From Exophiala sp. HKRS030 (lineage: Eukaryota; Ascomycota; Eurotiomycetes; Chaetothyriales; Herpotrichiellaceae): a DNA stretch of 64,000 nt. The stretch covers positions 1,054,001 to 1,118,000 of the forward strand of contig JAHWDD010000012.1 of NCBI GenBank assembly GCA_023897205.1. The letters are read 5' to 3'. A program made the translations under genes and the position numbers. Positions within the stretch are counted from its first letter, which is position 1, and the number at the start of each line of letters is the position of its first letter. Below are positions 36,312-46,703 of this stretch, one piece after another. The notes beneath the pieces are model-generated. The model did not search any database and was not told the origin of the DNA. It saw nothing but the letters and a program-made list of their open reading frames with translations.

Positions 36312-37407
36312 CGCTGGCTTAGATATCGATCAAAACATGGTTAAGCTCGTATTGGATCGCAGTGAGGATTGGCGGATATGTGCAAGGCATGAATCACAGG
36401 AGAACTGGGTCGCGACATATTGACACGAGCTGGAATGACAAACATGGAGGAATGCAGTCAAGGGAATGCAGCTCTGAGATTGGCATTCCATCCTAGCGAC
36501 CACAATCCTTCGGATCGCGCCCGAAATAATTTCCCGATGCACTCAATGCCGCAGTGTGATGTTGGTCATCAATGTCAGGCAAGCAGATGGGATATGGTAG
36601 CATTGTGAAAATGCTCTCAGATCTCTTTGGGAAGTCGAACCTCAGCTATTTGCACAATCCTCATCACAACCGGAGATGGCAGAAACTCCGGTATTTTGGG
36701 TTATCCCAATTCTCATGAACTGAAGCCTTACTAAGGATTTACCCTATTGCAGGTTCGAAGTCGAACGCCGGTTGTTCGCGGGATGCAACCTTCGTCATTG
36801 TAGACTGCGTTTTCTGGGCGAGGCAGTATAGACCAAGACGACAAGACATGAGGATCCTACAAGCCTCGACTGGTATTGTCAGGATCAACAAGTAACGAGG
36901 TGGTCAATGGCGGTTAGGCTGCTCTAACGAGCAAGCTCATAAAAGCCCTAGGACGAATCAGAAACCCCTCCCGGGAGCTGAATAATCATTCTGATGCCAT
37001 GAAGCCACAGCCGGGCCGCAAGCGCTTGGCCGAGGGGCTTTTGTTCGGGTCCGAGCCTTGTTCGACACTCATCCGAGGATAGACAGACTCGTTGTGATGC
37101 CAGTGCCTGACTATCCTGAACAGCATCTAGGTCTGTAATCATTTATGTTATGCCCTCAAGAGTCAATGGACAAGGCTCCCTTGGACCTTGGTTTTGTAAA
37201 AGTTGTGAAAACACTTGGGTTATAACTCGGCTTCTCCACCCGAAATAAGCGTGTGTGTGTGTCAAGCAGCGCGTCATTGTTGTAAGTGGGTTCTATGACG
37301 CTATTCGCAGTATAAAATATACATATATATATGTGTGTGCAGGAGGCCCATTCCTTTATGATTCTGCATCTCCAATTCAACGTCTTGCTACACTACCTCA
37401 AGAAACA
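36312..37407. other. Divergent intergenic region
   Basis: About 1.1 kb between the WSC gene and the reductase gene. A GGTTCGAA sequence near 36752 resembles a tRNA B box, but no tRNA fold surrounds it. TATA and TG/TA repeats lie near 37250-37340. Confidence 0.5.
37311..37334 (+). promoter_or_regulatory. TATA element and (AT)n palindrome
   Basis: TATAAAA (37311-37317) lies about 92 bp before the reductase ATG. The palindrome ACATATATATATGT follows at 37321-37334, then a GT run. Confidence 0.55.
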
Positions 37408-38460
37408 ATGTCTACTATGAAAGCTCTCGTAACCATTGAGGGCAAAACTGCCTCGGTCCAGGATGTCCCTCGACCCACCCCGGAGGAAGGCGAGATTTTG
37501 GTCAAGGTAGAATACGTCGCTCAAAATCCAACCGATTGGAAAGCCATGCAGGCTGTCCCGCCTGGACGTATAATTGGCTGCGATTTCGCTGGAACAATCG
37601 AAGATCCCAATGGCAGCAAATGGAGAAAGGGTCAACGCGTGGCCGGATTCGTTCAAGGCACAGCCGTTAAGCCGACGCGAGGAGCCTTCGCTGAGTACAC
37701 CGTCATTGAAAGCAGTCTCGTTTATGCCATACCTGAAGGCACTTCGTTCCAGGAAGCCGCAACTATTCCATTGGCTTTTGCAACCGCTATTCAGGCCTTG
37801 TTCCAACGACTTGGTCTGCCTGAACCATCAAAGCCTGCCAAAGACGCCTTCCCCTTGTTGATTAATGGTGCAACATCCAGTGTGGGAAAATACGCTGTCC
37901 AGCTGGCAAAACTTGCAGGCCTATACGTTGTGGCTACTGGATCAAAGAGGAATCACGATCTACTCCTGTCCCTTGGAGCAGACTCTGTGGTCGACTACAA
38001 CGATTCTGACTGGCCAGAGCAAGTTCGGAAGATCACCCACGACAAACTCGAGCATGCATTCGACAGTATCTCAGAGAATGGGACTGTTCAGGCAATTGCC
38101 AAGGCATTTTCGCCGACCAAGGGTGGGCATGTTGTCACCTTACTCCCCGTGAATGAGGTCCGAGACTCTGGGGAACTCCAGAAACTCAACAGTAAGGTCA
38201 AAGCAGAGAGCACAATTGTTTACACCGTTTTCGAAAGAGAGCTGCATTATGGTGCGTTCGATAACTGTGGAAAACCCACTCCAGCGGACAAAGCTTTCTG
38301 GGAGAAATACCTGAGCCTGCTGCCAGGATTGTTGAGCGAGGGCAAACTCAAGCCCAACCGTATTCGCGAAAGAGGCGGTATTAATGATCTCCTGGCAGGC
38401 TTCAAGGAACAACAGGAGGGCAAAGTCAGCGCCGAAAAGCTTGTATATAAGATTGCTTGA
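37408..38460 (+). CDS. Medium-chain zinc-less alcohol dehydrogenase/quinone-oxidoreductase family protein (enoyl-reductase-like)
   Basis: A 350-aa NAD(P)H-dependent oxidoreductase of the MDR superfamily. The N-terminal GroES-like fold includes VEYVAQNPTDWKAM and GCDFAGTIE. The Rossmann segment is LLINGATSSVGKYAVQLAKL. Catalytic-zinc cysteines are absent. It closely resembles the fungal ToxD/LovC-like group, which includes trans-acting enoyl reductases of polyketide clusters, but no polyketide synthase is nearby. The substrate is unknown. The ATG at 37408 is preferred because it follows the TATA element and gives the normal family length; the frame stays open upstream to 37255. It is intronless. 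Confidence 0.85.
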   Translation: MSTMKALVTIEGKTASVQDVPRPTPEEGEILVKVEYVAQNPTDWKAMQAVPPGRIIGCDFAGTIEDPNGSKWRKGQRVAGFVQGTAVKPTRGAFAEYTVIESSLVYAIPEGTSFQEAATIPLAFATAIQALFQRLGLPEPSKPAKDAFPLLINGATSSVGKYAVQLAKLAGLYVVATGSKRNHDLLLSLGADSVVDYNDSDWPEQVRKITHDKLEHAFDSISENGTVQAIAKAFSPTKGGHVVTLLPVNEVRDSGELQKLNSKVKAESTIVYTVFERELHYGAFDNCGKPTPADKAFWEKYLSLLPGLLSEGKLKPNRIRERGGINDLLAGFKEQQEGKVSAEKLVYKIA

Positions 38461-39158
38461 GGTGGAGGGCTCGAGGGAGGTTAGAATCAGACGCTGGTTC
38501 CGCTAAAGCATTCGTCATATGTCAACCTGAAGACCAAGTTTAGCAAACTGTTGAGTCGTTTCGGCACTGCAAGAAATCAATGTTTAGGCCTTATTGTAAA
38601 TCTTGAGCCTTGAACTTCAAGGAAATATAGCAGACCATACATTCTAAGCTCTTAGAGCGCAAAATTTCACCGACTAAAAATACAAAGCGCTCCGAGCCGT
38701 GAAGCATAGATTCTCAAAACCAAACGAGGCTTAGAAGTCCAGATTAATCTAGATACTCCGTCGATGGAAGACTGGCGCACCTTGGCACCGCTAGAGCAAG
38801 GCGGGGGTGTTGCAGCCAAATGTCCACCTTTGAGGCTGACCAATGCTTCTCCTTATCTCGGTGCCTTATCTGTGCTCACCAGCCCAGCCAGCAACTAAAA
38901 AAAATCAATCAATTTAGTTTTAGTGCTTCTGCTTCCTATTTACTCGCACGAACTTGTTCGGCGGAAATGTAGAGGCGGTTAAAATTTAGACCTGCTCTTC
39001 TCTTCCAAGAGTAACGATCATGAGGACTGGACGGCCAACGGCGATGCTGTTTCCATAACGCCCCACATTCATGGCTGGACATCTTTCCAGGCTCACAATT
39101 TCGCGACAAATCCGTGGATCCAGAAACAAGAGCTGTATTCTACGCTCAAGCCAATAAC
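38461..39158. other. Intergenic, promoter of the Zn2Cys6 regulator
   Basis: About 700 bp holding the paired GATA sites at 38851-38871. No coding signal. Confidence 0.5.
38851..38871 (-). promoter_or_regulatory. Paired GATA (HGATAR) sites
   Basis: Two CCTTATCT copies (38851-38858, 38864-38871), each AGATAA on the minus strand, 13 bp apart. Paired HGATAR sites are typical for AreA/NIT2-type nitrogen regulators. They lie about 290 bp upstream of the regulator's ATG. Confidence 0.55.
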
Positions 39159-41217
39159 ATGTCAACTACCGATGTTGCCCCAGCACGAAAATACCGATCA
39201 CGGAAACAAAAACCATGCGACAACTGCCGTCGTCGCCGCGTCTGTTGCGTGCGGGACGCTGAGGGCGATTGTGCATTATGCAGTCGGCGTTCTATTCCTT
39301 GCACCTTCAGCTCAGAGCCTTCGCCTCGCAAACGGAGACCCAGATCTGATTTGATGCAATTCAAGCCGCCTATACATGAAGGCTCCGAACCACCACGAAA
39401 TAGGGCTCCAGATCACGTGACAGTATCTGATAGTGCAACCAATTCTGGGAAGCGGAAAAGCGGTGGTGAGGCAAAATACATCGGGTTGACAGGAACCGAT
39501 GATGTTTATTTCGTCGTGGAAAGGGATCAGGGGATTGGCAATGATCCTGCACGTGAAGCCTATTTCCGGGTAATATTATCATCAAGTAAGCCATCTGGGC
39601 ATCTTGTGACTGACTGTCGCAATATAGGAGCGAGCATCGTCATCAGCATCTGCTGCTTCCACTGCATCGACTCATAGAGCACGCTCAATCGAGCCTGATG
39701 CTTCCGTGGTCCAGACCATCTTCTTCGAGCGATCGCATCCAGCCTTTCCCTTATTGGATGAAGATCGCGTACGTGCTCCAAAGCAATCAAAGATGCTAAC
39801 GAATGCCATCGCAATCATTTCGAAGTATACCTCGCCTGAACTAGAGGGTCTTCATAACAATGTCCTCATCGAACAAATGACTTCATCCCTGCTTCTCGAG
39901 GCAAGATCACCAACGTTGGAAACTGTCGAGGCGGGCATATTGTTCACACAGCGTGCCTTACGGGGGAAAATGAGCACGAGTGCACCAGGAATGTGGGCTG
40001 TGATCGGATCGTTGGTCGGCATATGTCACGATCTTGGTCTCAATGTCGATTGCTCCACTTGGACAATCCCAGAATCGATGCGTAAGCGACGAAAGCGGAT
40101 ATGGTGGGGAGCGTATATGTCAGATAAATGGTACGTTCATCGCCCTCGTGGAAACGCTGGTGTTGACTAACTCTGCAGGTTTGCGATGGCTCTGGGACGA
40201 CCATCCTTTATCGATGGCGCTAACACCACGACCGCCATGTTAAGCCCTTCGGATTTCGAAGACACCAACGATGCTAGCAACGAGCAGGTCACAAAACGTC
40301 CGGAATTGACCACCGGGATACATTGCTTCGTAGCATTCGCAGAACTAACAGTAATTCTCAACGAGATTCTTTCCATTTTCTTCACCATCAAGTCTGTTGT
40401 CGATCTCCGAGAAGTGAGTGCTGAATACATTACGAATATTCACGACAGGATCGAGCAGCAGTTGGAAATGTGGCGGGCAACATATCTAGATCAGATTTTG
40501 ACCCAGAGATTCTTCCCAGATGTTACAGGTGCGATTTTGATACATTTCAGTCTGACCATGTCCAGCTAATGCAATCATAGGAAGTTTGGAACTGGCTTAC
40601 ATTACTGTTCGGGTCATGCTTCTCCGAGGTATCTTCCCCAAGTTGTACCGCCGTCACGTCAATTTAGACCGCCACGTCGAAAGTGCCGTTGAGGTGACTT
40701 CCCGAGTGATACTGCTGGTTGAAACTCTTCAGATCAACAGACTCAGTGCGTTTTGGTGGTCCTGTAAGTGATGTCCCCTTAGCTGTCCCTAATCAGGTCT
40801 AACACGACTAACAAACCAGGCTCCGGATTCAACCTTGCTGTTGTTGGTACCTTCATGGCGAGTCTGAAACGCTTATCCACCGAGCCTGAGCGCGCAAATT
40901 ACTGGGACAGCCGGCTGAAATATTATAGAAAGTTGTTGACAGCACATGGTCCTAGTTTCTGGCCGGCGAAATTTGCCGCAACAGCTCTCGATCTCATGGC
41001 GAAGAACTTGACAAAAGCTGGGAGCTCACAACCTCGTGAAGATATCAGTGATAGTCTTGATGCTTTCACGACACCCTCTACAACTTGGTCAGGAGTTTCA
41101 TACGACTTCCTGCCACAAAACATTGGCAACATGCACGAACCAGACATTTTCTCGGATTGGTGGATAGGCGAAGGCTTTCAATGGCAACAACCTGTCTCGA
41201 TCAACCTCGCGGAGTGA
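39159..41217 (+). CDS. Zn2Cys6 transcription factor
   Basis: Exons 39159-39569, 39628-40130, 40179-40528, 40581-40763 and 40820-41217 give 614 aa with all phases closed. The N-terminal binuclear cluster is CDNCRRRRVCC plus CALCSRRSIPC, within a basic region (YRSRKQK). A fungal-specific transcription-factor middle domain follows, with FFERSHPAFPLLDE, GMWAVIGSLVGICHDLGLN and KRRKRIWWGAYMSDKW. The C-terminus has FWPAKFAATALDLMAKN. A plausible job is control of the adjacent allantoinase and permease genes, in the manner of Dal81-type co-activators; that is inference from position and nitrogen-type promoter sites. The ATG at 39159 is the first in-frame one; the frame upstream opens only with GTG. 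Confidence 0.88.
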
Positions 41218-41414
41218 CGGGAGACCTCAAACAGGTCCGAGGTCGCCCCTTTTATACCATACAGGTTCTTTCATCTGTGGGTAGAACATCTACATTATTT
41301 TCGGGCAACGACATCCCTGAAGATGCGTAGAAAATCAAACGGAATCCCCGCACAGTTTTCCGCCAGGGGTCAGTGGGCGGCGAAGATCAATGTCACCTCA
41401 TGGTTTGTTGGCCC

Positions 41415-41433
41415 GCGGCCAAATTTTGGCCGC
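41415..41433. promoter_or_regulatory. 19-bp palindrome GCGGCCAAA-T-TTTGGCCGC
   Basis: Two inverted copies of TTTGGCCGC around one base, about 680 bp upstream of the allantoinase ATG. It is a candidate dimeric regulator site. Confidence 0.6.
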
Positions 41434-41541
41434 CGTCTAATCTCTTGGCCTTGCGACCTAAATCTGAATGTTTATCCAAGCGAGTCTATCTTGATTGGGC
41501 CGTCGGCATTTGACTTGCGGCTTAAATCTCCAGGGATTAAT

Positions 41542-41591
41542 GCTGCTTTGGCCGCCCACTCCAAGTTATGTTTGCGCGCTGCTTTGGCCGC
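41542..41591 (+). promoter_or_regulatory. Direct repeat GCTGCTTTGGCCGC x2
   Basis: Exact 14-mers at 41542-41555 and 41578-41591, 36 bp apart, sharing the TTTGGCCGC core of the nearby palindrome. Confidence 0.65.
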
Positions 41592-42112
41592 AGAGCCACT
41601 GCCCATGAGCCAAAACGTTTACGGTGCCCATGCACGCCTAAATTCTAGGCCACGGACGGGGCTGAAGAGCCCAATACATGCCTAGGCAATACGCCATATG
41701 GCGGTCAAAGTCGTTGTATTCGCTGCCCGTCGACTCCGCACGGGCACACATCCTTCAAGACATCGGGATACATCCTTGTTACTCGATGAAGATTTTGTCT
41801 GGGACGATGCACGATCTGAATTCTGGGGATGGTTTTCTGTCGCGCCTTTGGGCACAGCTTGAGACAGCATGTGTATTGATCGGAATCCATGCCTTGGGCG
41901 ATGGGCAAATTGCTGTGTCTGTCTCGCCGCGCTTTGCTTCGCCAGTTTTCCATACCATGGGCGAAGTGTTGTTGCACATCAACTGAGGCAAGAAATACAT
42001 ATGAAGAACTCGAGCATGTTCAATGCACAAATTACTCTATGTCCTCATCCATCATTTCATACCTTCCTGCAATCCACTGCGATCCTAGTCACCTGCCTGG
42101 TCTCTCATCCTC

Positions 42113-43993
42113 ATGGACTCATTGATTCGTCAAAGAATGTTGTCATGTTGTCGGACACAACATGATATTGTTGTGCTTGTATCCAGCCGTGTTGTCCTCT
42201 CGAACGAAGTCAGCCCAGCTACGATCGTAACTTGCGTAGACAGCGGCAAAATCACAGCAGTACACAAGACGATCCTCCCTCGCCGGTGCTTTCCGACTGC
42301 TACATACATCGACTATAAAGATCTTATACTCATGCCTGGACTGGTCGACACTCATGTTCATCTGAACGAACCAGGTCGAACCTCTTCGGAGGGCTTCTAT
42401 ACTGGAACGCAGGCAGCTGCTTCTGGAGGCCTCACTACTGTCATCGACATGCCACTGAACTCGATTCCTGCCACAACAAGTCTGCAAAACCTACGTACAA
42501 AAATTCAAGCATCGCAGGGAAAGTGCTGGGTCGATGTTGGCTTTCTCGGTGGCATCATCCCTGGCAATACAGCAGAGCTCAAGCCCATGATCCGTGCAGG
42601 CATTCGTGGTTTCAAAGGCTTCATGATAGACAGTGGTGTGAGTCAAGCGTGCCAAAACGTGTGTCAAAGGTTCCTTCATACTAATCCTGCCTCTAAACAG
42701 GTACCAGAGTTTCCTCAAGTCCACCCACGAGACATTAGATCTGCCATGGTCGAGATTGCCTCAGAATCTACCATGCTTATGTTCCACGCCGAGATGCTTC
42801 CAGCACCAGATAGCCAGCAGAGTCTGTCTGAGAAGGACTCTGAACCTCCCTACCTCTATCCTATCCCAGCACGAGACCAAACATACCTTTACTCCGAGTT
42901 CCTACACAGCCGGCCACCAAGCTTTGAGACAAGAGCAGTCCGTGAATTGGTTTCACTTGCTAGAGAACACCGATCAGTTCCCATTCATGTCGCACACGTG
43001 TCGACATCTGAGGTACCACCGATCATCAAGTCAGCACAAGAAGAAGGCATCAACATTTCAGCCGAGACATGCTTCCACTACCTCTCAATCTCAGCTGAGG
43101 AGGTGGCCATAAGAGACACAAGATTCAAAGCCGAACCACCTATTCGAGAAGCAGCCAACAAGACCAAGCTATGGTCAAGCCTTTTAAAGCCCAAGCTCCA
43201 AGAGAAATCAGTGCAATATCAAAACATCTCTAAGTCAAAGCCCTTTTGCTCTCCCCTCCTCCAACAGCCTATCTCAATGGTCGTATCTGACCACTCTCCC
43301 TGCGCTCCTGTCGACAAACTTCTTCCCTCTTATATCCCTCCACATGCCGAACCACCAGCATATCACGACGACGTGATCAAAGCCGCCAACGGCGACTTCT
43401 TCCACGCATGGGGTGGCATTTCATCGCTCGGCTTCGGTCTGCCCGTCCTGTGGACGGAATTAAGCACACAAACCACCTCCAAGTGCATGGACGACTCGAA
43501 ACTGCTACAACTCTCAGCATGGCTATCAGCAAATCCAGCCCGGCTCGTGGGCTTGGAGCACCAAAAGGGCCAGCTAGAGGTCGGCTTTGACGGCGACGTG
43601 CTGGTCTTCGACCCGGATCGCTACTGGACCGTGGAAGCAGCAGACATGAAATTCAAGCACAAGATGAGTGCCTACCAGGGCCGTACCCTGAAAGGCAGAG
43701 TGCTGGAAACGTGGATTAGAGGAAACAGAGTGTTCCAGCTCGATGGCGAAAATGGCGGCTTTGGCCTCCAAGCACCTCAGGGCAAGCTTCTGCTAGAGCC
43801 CAGACAGAGGCATTCTGAGGAAACCAGTCAAGAATGCGACTGTCGCGCACAAGCGTCCGAGCTGTGTTGTAGCTACCAGGACTGTGAACATGGCTCGTAT
43901 GGTTTTGGCGATAAGTCGTCTATAAGCCGCTGGCTAGAAAATACAATTGGAATATGCTGTGGAACTGGGGCGCAATATCCATTTGAGTTATAG
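42113..43993 (+). CDS. Allantoinase
   Basis: Allantoinase hydrolyses allantoin to allantoate in purine breakdown. Exons 42113-42637 and 42701-43993 (intron 42638-42700, a multiple of three) give about 605 aa. Metal-site motifs are present: GLVDTHVHLNEPGR, the carbamylated-lysine segment GFKGFMIDSG, MFHAEM, PIHVAHVSTSE and VVSDHSPC. The final domain has VFDPDRYWTV and KMSAYQGRTLKGRVLETW. The last ~60 aa after GKLLLEP are an unusual Cys-rich extension (ECDCRAQASELCC...), beyond the normal family end. Neighbours are a Zn2Cys6 regulator upstream and a Dal5-type permease downstream, which supports a nitrogen-scavenging cluster. Confidence 0.95.
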   Translation: MDSLIRQRMLSCCRTQHDIVVLVSSRVVLSNEVSPATIVTCVDSGKITAVHKTILPRRCFPTATYIDYKDLILMPGLVDTHVHLNEPGRTSSEGFYTGTQAAASGGLTTVIDMPLNSIPATTSLQNLRTKIQASQGKCWVDVGFLGGIIPGNTAELKPMIRAGIRGFKGFMIDSGVSQACQNVCQRFLHTNPASKQVPEFPQVHPRDIRSAMVEIASESTMLMFHAEMLPAPDSQQSLSEKDSEPPYLYPIPARDQTYLYSEFLHSRPPSFETRAVRELVSLAREHRSVPIHVAHVSTSEVPPIIKSAQEEGINISAETCFHYLSISAEEVAIRDTRFKAEPPIREAANKTKLWSSLLKPKLQEKSVQYQNISKSKPFCSPLLQQPISMVVSDHSPCAPVDKLLPSYIPPHAEPPAYHDDVIKAANGDFFHAWGGISSLGFGLPVLWTELSTQTTSKCMDDSKLLQLSAWLSANPARLVGLEHQKGQLEVGFDGDVLVFDPDRYWTVEAADMKFKHKMSAYQGRTLKGRVLETWIRGNRVFQLDGENGGFGLQAPQGKLLLEPRQRHSEETSQECDCRAQASELCCSYQDCEHGSYGFGDKSSISRWLENTIGICCGTGAQYPFEL

Positions 43994-44797
43994 CGAGAGA
44001 TCGGATCACATTGTACAGTATTGATAGAACGGATGAATGTAGCGAAATGTCCTCATTTTATTTCTAGGATCAATCCTACTCGCCGCTCGCGGCAAGTCCT
44101 GTACACGTACATCAGCTCCTGAGGGAGAAGTTTGCATTCAGCATGCTGAAATCCTCGGACGAGAATGAGACCGTTGATCTTGATGTCTATTTAACATCTG
44201 GAAGACGATACAAACTTGTTGAGGACAGCCATTTTCGAAGGATGAAATCTTACTTCCAGATATCTGAACAAATTCAAGCATGATCGAAGCGAAATTGGAG
44301 TTTTTACATTGCAGAAGTATAGTTACAACGCCGAGAATATATCCTTGGATTAGGTTTGAAGGAACCCCAGAGGGTAGAGGTTTCAAAGGCGAACGCCTCG
44401 GTTCTGCCCCGAGCAACCATTCCCTCGTTCAAGCAACGTTCTTTGCTTTCTATACTTTCCAGCGTCTTAGTGAGTATGACTTCGGGACTGGAACGCTCAT
44501 GATCTTCTTGGACAAGGTAAGGAATTCGATATTGAAAGATCTCGTATACTCTAATCGACTAGACTAGGAAATGAAAGCATCGCAATATAAGCCAAGAGCA
44601 ACCCATCTCCCATTATACCATCGGATCGCTTGCTCCTTAGATCATCGCATCTCATAACATCGCAATTTTCGGCGTCGATAAGCCTAGCCCTGACCCAGAA
44701 ATCTAGGGTGCTGGGTCGTGTGGCCCCTCCAACATCAGACGGGCTAAGGGGCACAGCAGCACCCCCACGGCCAAAAATCTAAGGTTCCACCACAAAT
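43994..44797. other. Intergenic, converging 3' flanks of allantoinase and permease
   Basis: About 800 bp. Open frames of 60-95 codons show no domain. Nothing else is recognised. Confidence 0.45.
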
Positions 44798-46318
44798 TTA
44801 CAAGAACCAGCGGTACTGAGGAGCACTTGGGCCATCGGCCAGGAGCTCGGATGGAATGTCGATTGCTCTGATCTTGCGGCCATCTCGCACGTCGCGTCGC
44901 TTGTTGTCGATAATCATCCAGGCTCCGAGGACGCAGGTGAGCAGGCAGCCTACACCACCAAAGATGGCTGTGGTGATCAGGGCGGGCATATACTTGGGAG
45001 CATCCTGGGCACGGAAGATGTTGCTGGAAACCACACCCATCAAGTTGGCGACCGGGACACCAACAGTGGTCAGCATCATTCGCTTGTTCTCGTCGGCAAT
45101 GTTGTTGTTGTACCACACATCAAGAATCACACTAGGCGCGCTGGTACCCCAGGTCATCATGAAGCAAGCGTAGTAGGCAACGTGGAGCTGGGTGTGGATA
45201 TCGACAGTTGCGTAGATAATAAATCCGATACATGTGAATGCAAAGCCGAGTGCAACGAAGGGGAAACGAAGGCGGGTGAGATCGGAGCAGAATGCTAAGA
45301 TAAGAAGCATGGCCGCGCCAGAGATGTTGGGAGCAACGGTGTACAGATTAGTCTTGACGGTGGAGTAGCCCAATCGCTTAACGATGACTGGAAGGAAGAG
45401 AGAGACTGATTGAAGCGGGACTCCGAGGCAGATTTCGATTCCAAGAATGATCCAGCTGGTAGGGTGTTTGAAAATGCCCAGGGCGGATCGGAGGTTGAAC
45501 TTCTCACCGACAACTGATGACGAATCGACTTGCATTCTGTAGAAAGCGAGTTGTTTCTCCTCTGGAGTCAGGAACTTGGCGCTTTGAGCATCGTAAGGCA
45601 GATACCAGAATGCAAAGACGGCAAAGAGCATGGTGGCGCTTCCTTCAATGACAAACAGGTACCGCCAATTAGCGATCGAGCCTCCCTTGATCTGGAAAAC
45701 GCCGTAAGATAAGAGACCACCAAATGCGGAAGCGATGGACGAAGCAGCGTAGAAGATGGCCAATCGACGGGCGAGTTCTCCTCTTCGATAAAATGTGGTC
45801 TGGTAGTAGATCACGATGGGGAAGAAAGCTGATTCGGCCATGCCCAGAAACCAACGAATGGCTAGTAGGCCCGAGAAGTTCTTGACAGCGACGACCATGA
45901 GGGTACAGAAGCCGAAGGAAATCATCATGAGGGGAAGAACACGGCTTGGTCCGTACTTTTTGCCGGCGATACCCAAGAAAGGAGCAGTGAGGACGTAGGG
46001 GATGAAGAAGATGGAGAGAATTGTGCTGTATTGATTGCCGGTGAGACCCAGGGTCTTTTCGAGGCCGGCAGTCTTTGCATTGCCCAAGTTGCTCTTGTCT
46101 AGCGAGTTGAAGAGGTACATGACAGCAAGGGTTGGCAAAATGCGAAGGTCGAACTTCCAGACGAGTCGTCGCTCAGCTGCTGGGTCGATGGCGATGCTGG
46201 CGGATAGAGTTCGTCCTTCGCCGGAAGGGCTCAAGTCGGCGACACCATCTTCGAGGACCTTGATGTCCTTGGTGCCGTCCAAGGAGAGGCTAGGAGACTT
46301 GTTATCTGGAGTAGACAT
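44798..46318 (-). CDS. MFS anion:cation symporter, Dal5-like (allantoate permease family)
   Basis: A 506-aa intronless plasma-membrane transporter with about 12 membrane segments. Family marks are FDLRILPTLAVMYLFNSLDK, SNLGNAKTAGLEKTLGL, the YQTTFYRRGELARRLAIFY segment between TM4 and TM5, and WGTSAPSVILDVWYNNN. This is the ACS family that includes yeast Dal5 (allantoate/ureidosuccinate) and Tna1 (nicotinate). Substrate identity cannot be read from sequence, but the adjacent allantoinase favours allantoate or allantoin. The upstream region carries three HGATAR sites and a TTTGGCCGC element. The N-terminus is cytosolic and the C-terminal tail is short. Confidence 0.85.
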   Translation of the reverse strand: MSTPDNKSPSLSLDGTKDIKVLEDGVADLSPSGEGRTLSASIAIDPAAERRLVWKFDLRILPTLAVMYLFNSLDKSNLGNAKTAGLEKTLGLTGNQYSTILSIFFIPYVLTAPFLGIAGKKYGPSRVLPLMMISFGFCTLMVVAVKNFSGLLAIRWFLGMAESAFFPIVIYYQTTFYRRGELARRLAIFYAASSIASAFGGLLSYGVFQIKGGSIANWRYLFVIEGSATMLFAVFAFWYLPYDAQSAKFLTPEEKQLAFYRMQVDSSSVVGEKFNLRSALGIFKHPTSWIILGIEICLGVPLQSVSLFLPVIVKRLGYSTVKTNLYTVAPNISGAAMLLILAFCSDLTRLRFPFVALGFAFTCIGFIIYATVDIHTQLHVAYYACFMMTWGTSAPSVILDVWYNNNIADENKRMMLTTVGVPVANLMGVVSSNIFRAQDAPKYMPALITTAIFGGVGCLLTCVLGAWMIIDNKRRDVRDGRKIRAIDIPSELLADGPSAPQYRWFL

Positions 46319-46656
46319 CTTGTCGAATGCTTAAGAAGGTCGTTGCGTAAGGGCAGCGAAGGTTCTTGTGAAGCAAAGATGTTTTGTTGGAAGTAGTGGA
46401 GCTGAGAAGATGTGCTGGAGATTGATGCTGATACATTTTGAATTCGAGGGGGTTGTCGTTATCATTTATATCTTGCAGATCGGTAAACGATCTACATTCG
46501 CCAATGAGGGCGACAAGGTGTGGTGATCCTCCCGGTAGCCGCAGCCTTGCCCGTTGCGCAAAAATAAGGCTGAAGAGAGCGGGACGGCAAGAAGTGGGGC
46601 TAGATGTGGCCATCGGCAGAGCTGGCGGTTGTTGTTGGCCGCTGTGCTTTAAACTC

Positions 46657-46665
46657 TTTGGCCGC
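46657..46665 (+). promoter_or_regulatory. TTTGGCCGC element
   Basis: The same 9-mer as in the allantoinase promoter, about 340 bp upstream of the permease ATG. A related GTTGGCCGC lies at about 46634. Confidence 0.5.
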
Positions 46666-46683
46666 GTATCACGTCCGACTTTC

Positions 46684-46703
46684 TTATCTTTCATCTGCTA
46701 TCA
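46684..46703. promoter_or_regulatory. Clustered GATA sites upstream of permease
   Basis: TTATCT (46684-46689) and CTATCA (46698-46703) both match HGATAR on the minus strand, and TTATCA (46459-46464) adds a third. Spacing is typical for AreA/NIT2 binding. Confidence 0.5.

Larger units (their letters stand above)
41218..42112. other. Intergenic, allantoinase promoter region rich in TTTGGCCGC elements
   Basis: About 900 bp. It contains the 19-bp palindrome at 41415-41433 and two 14-bp copies at 41542 and 41578. One reverse-strand AGATAG lies near 41486. Open frames in this stretch have no conserved content. Confidence 0.55.

Noticed and set aside
36745..36765. GGTTCGAA resembling a tRNA B box
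   Set aside because: No A box, stems or flanking cloverleaf are present.
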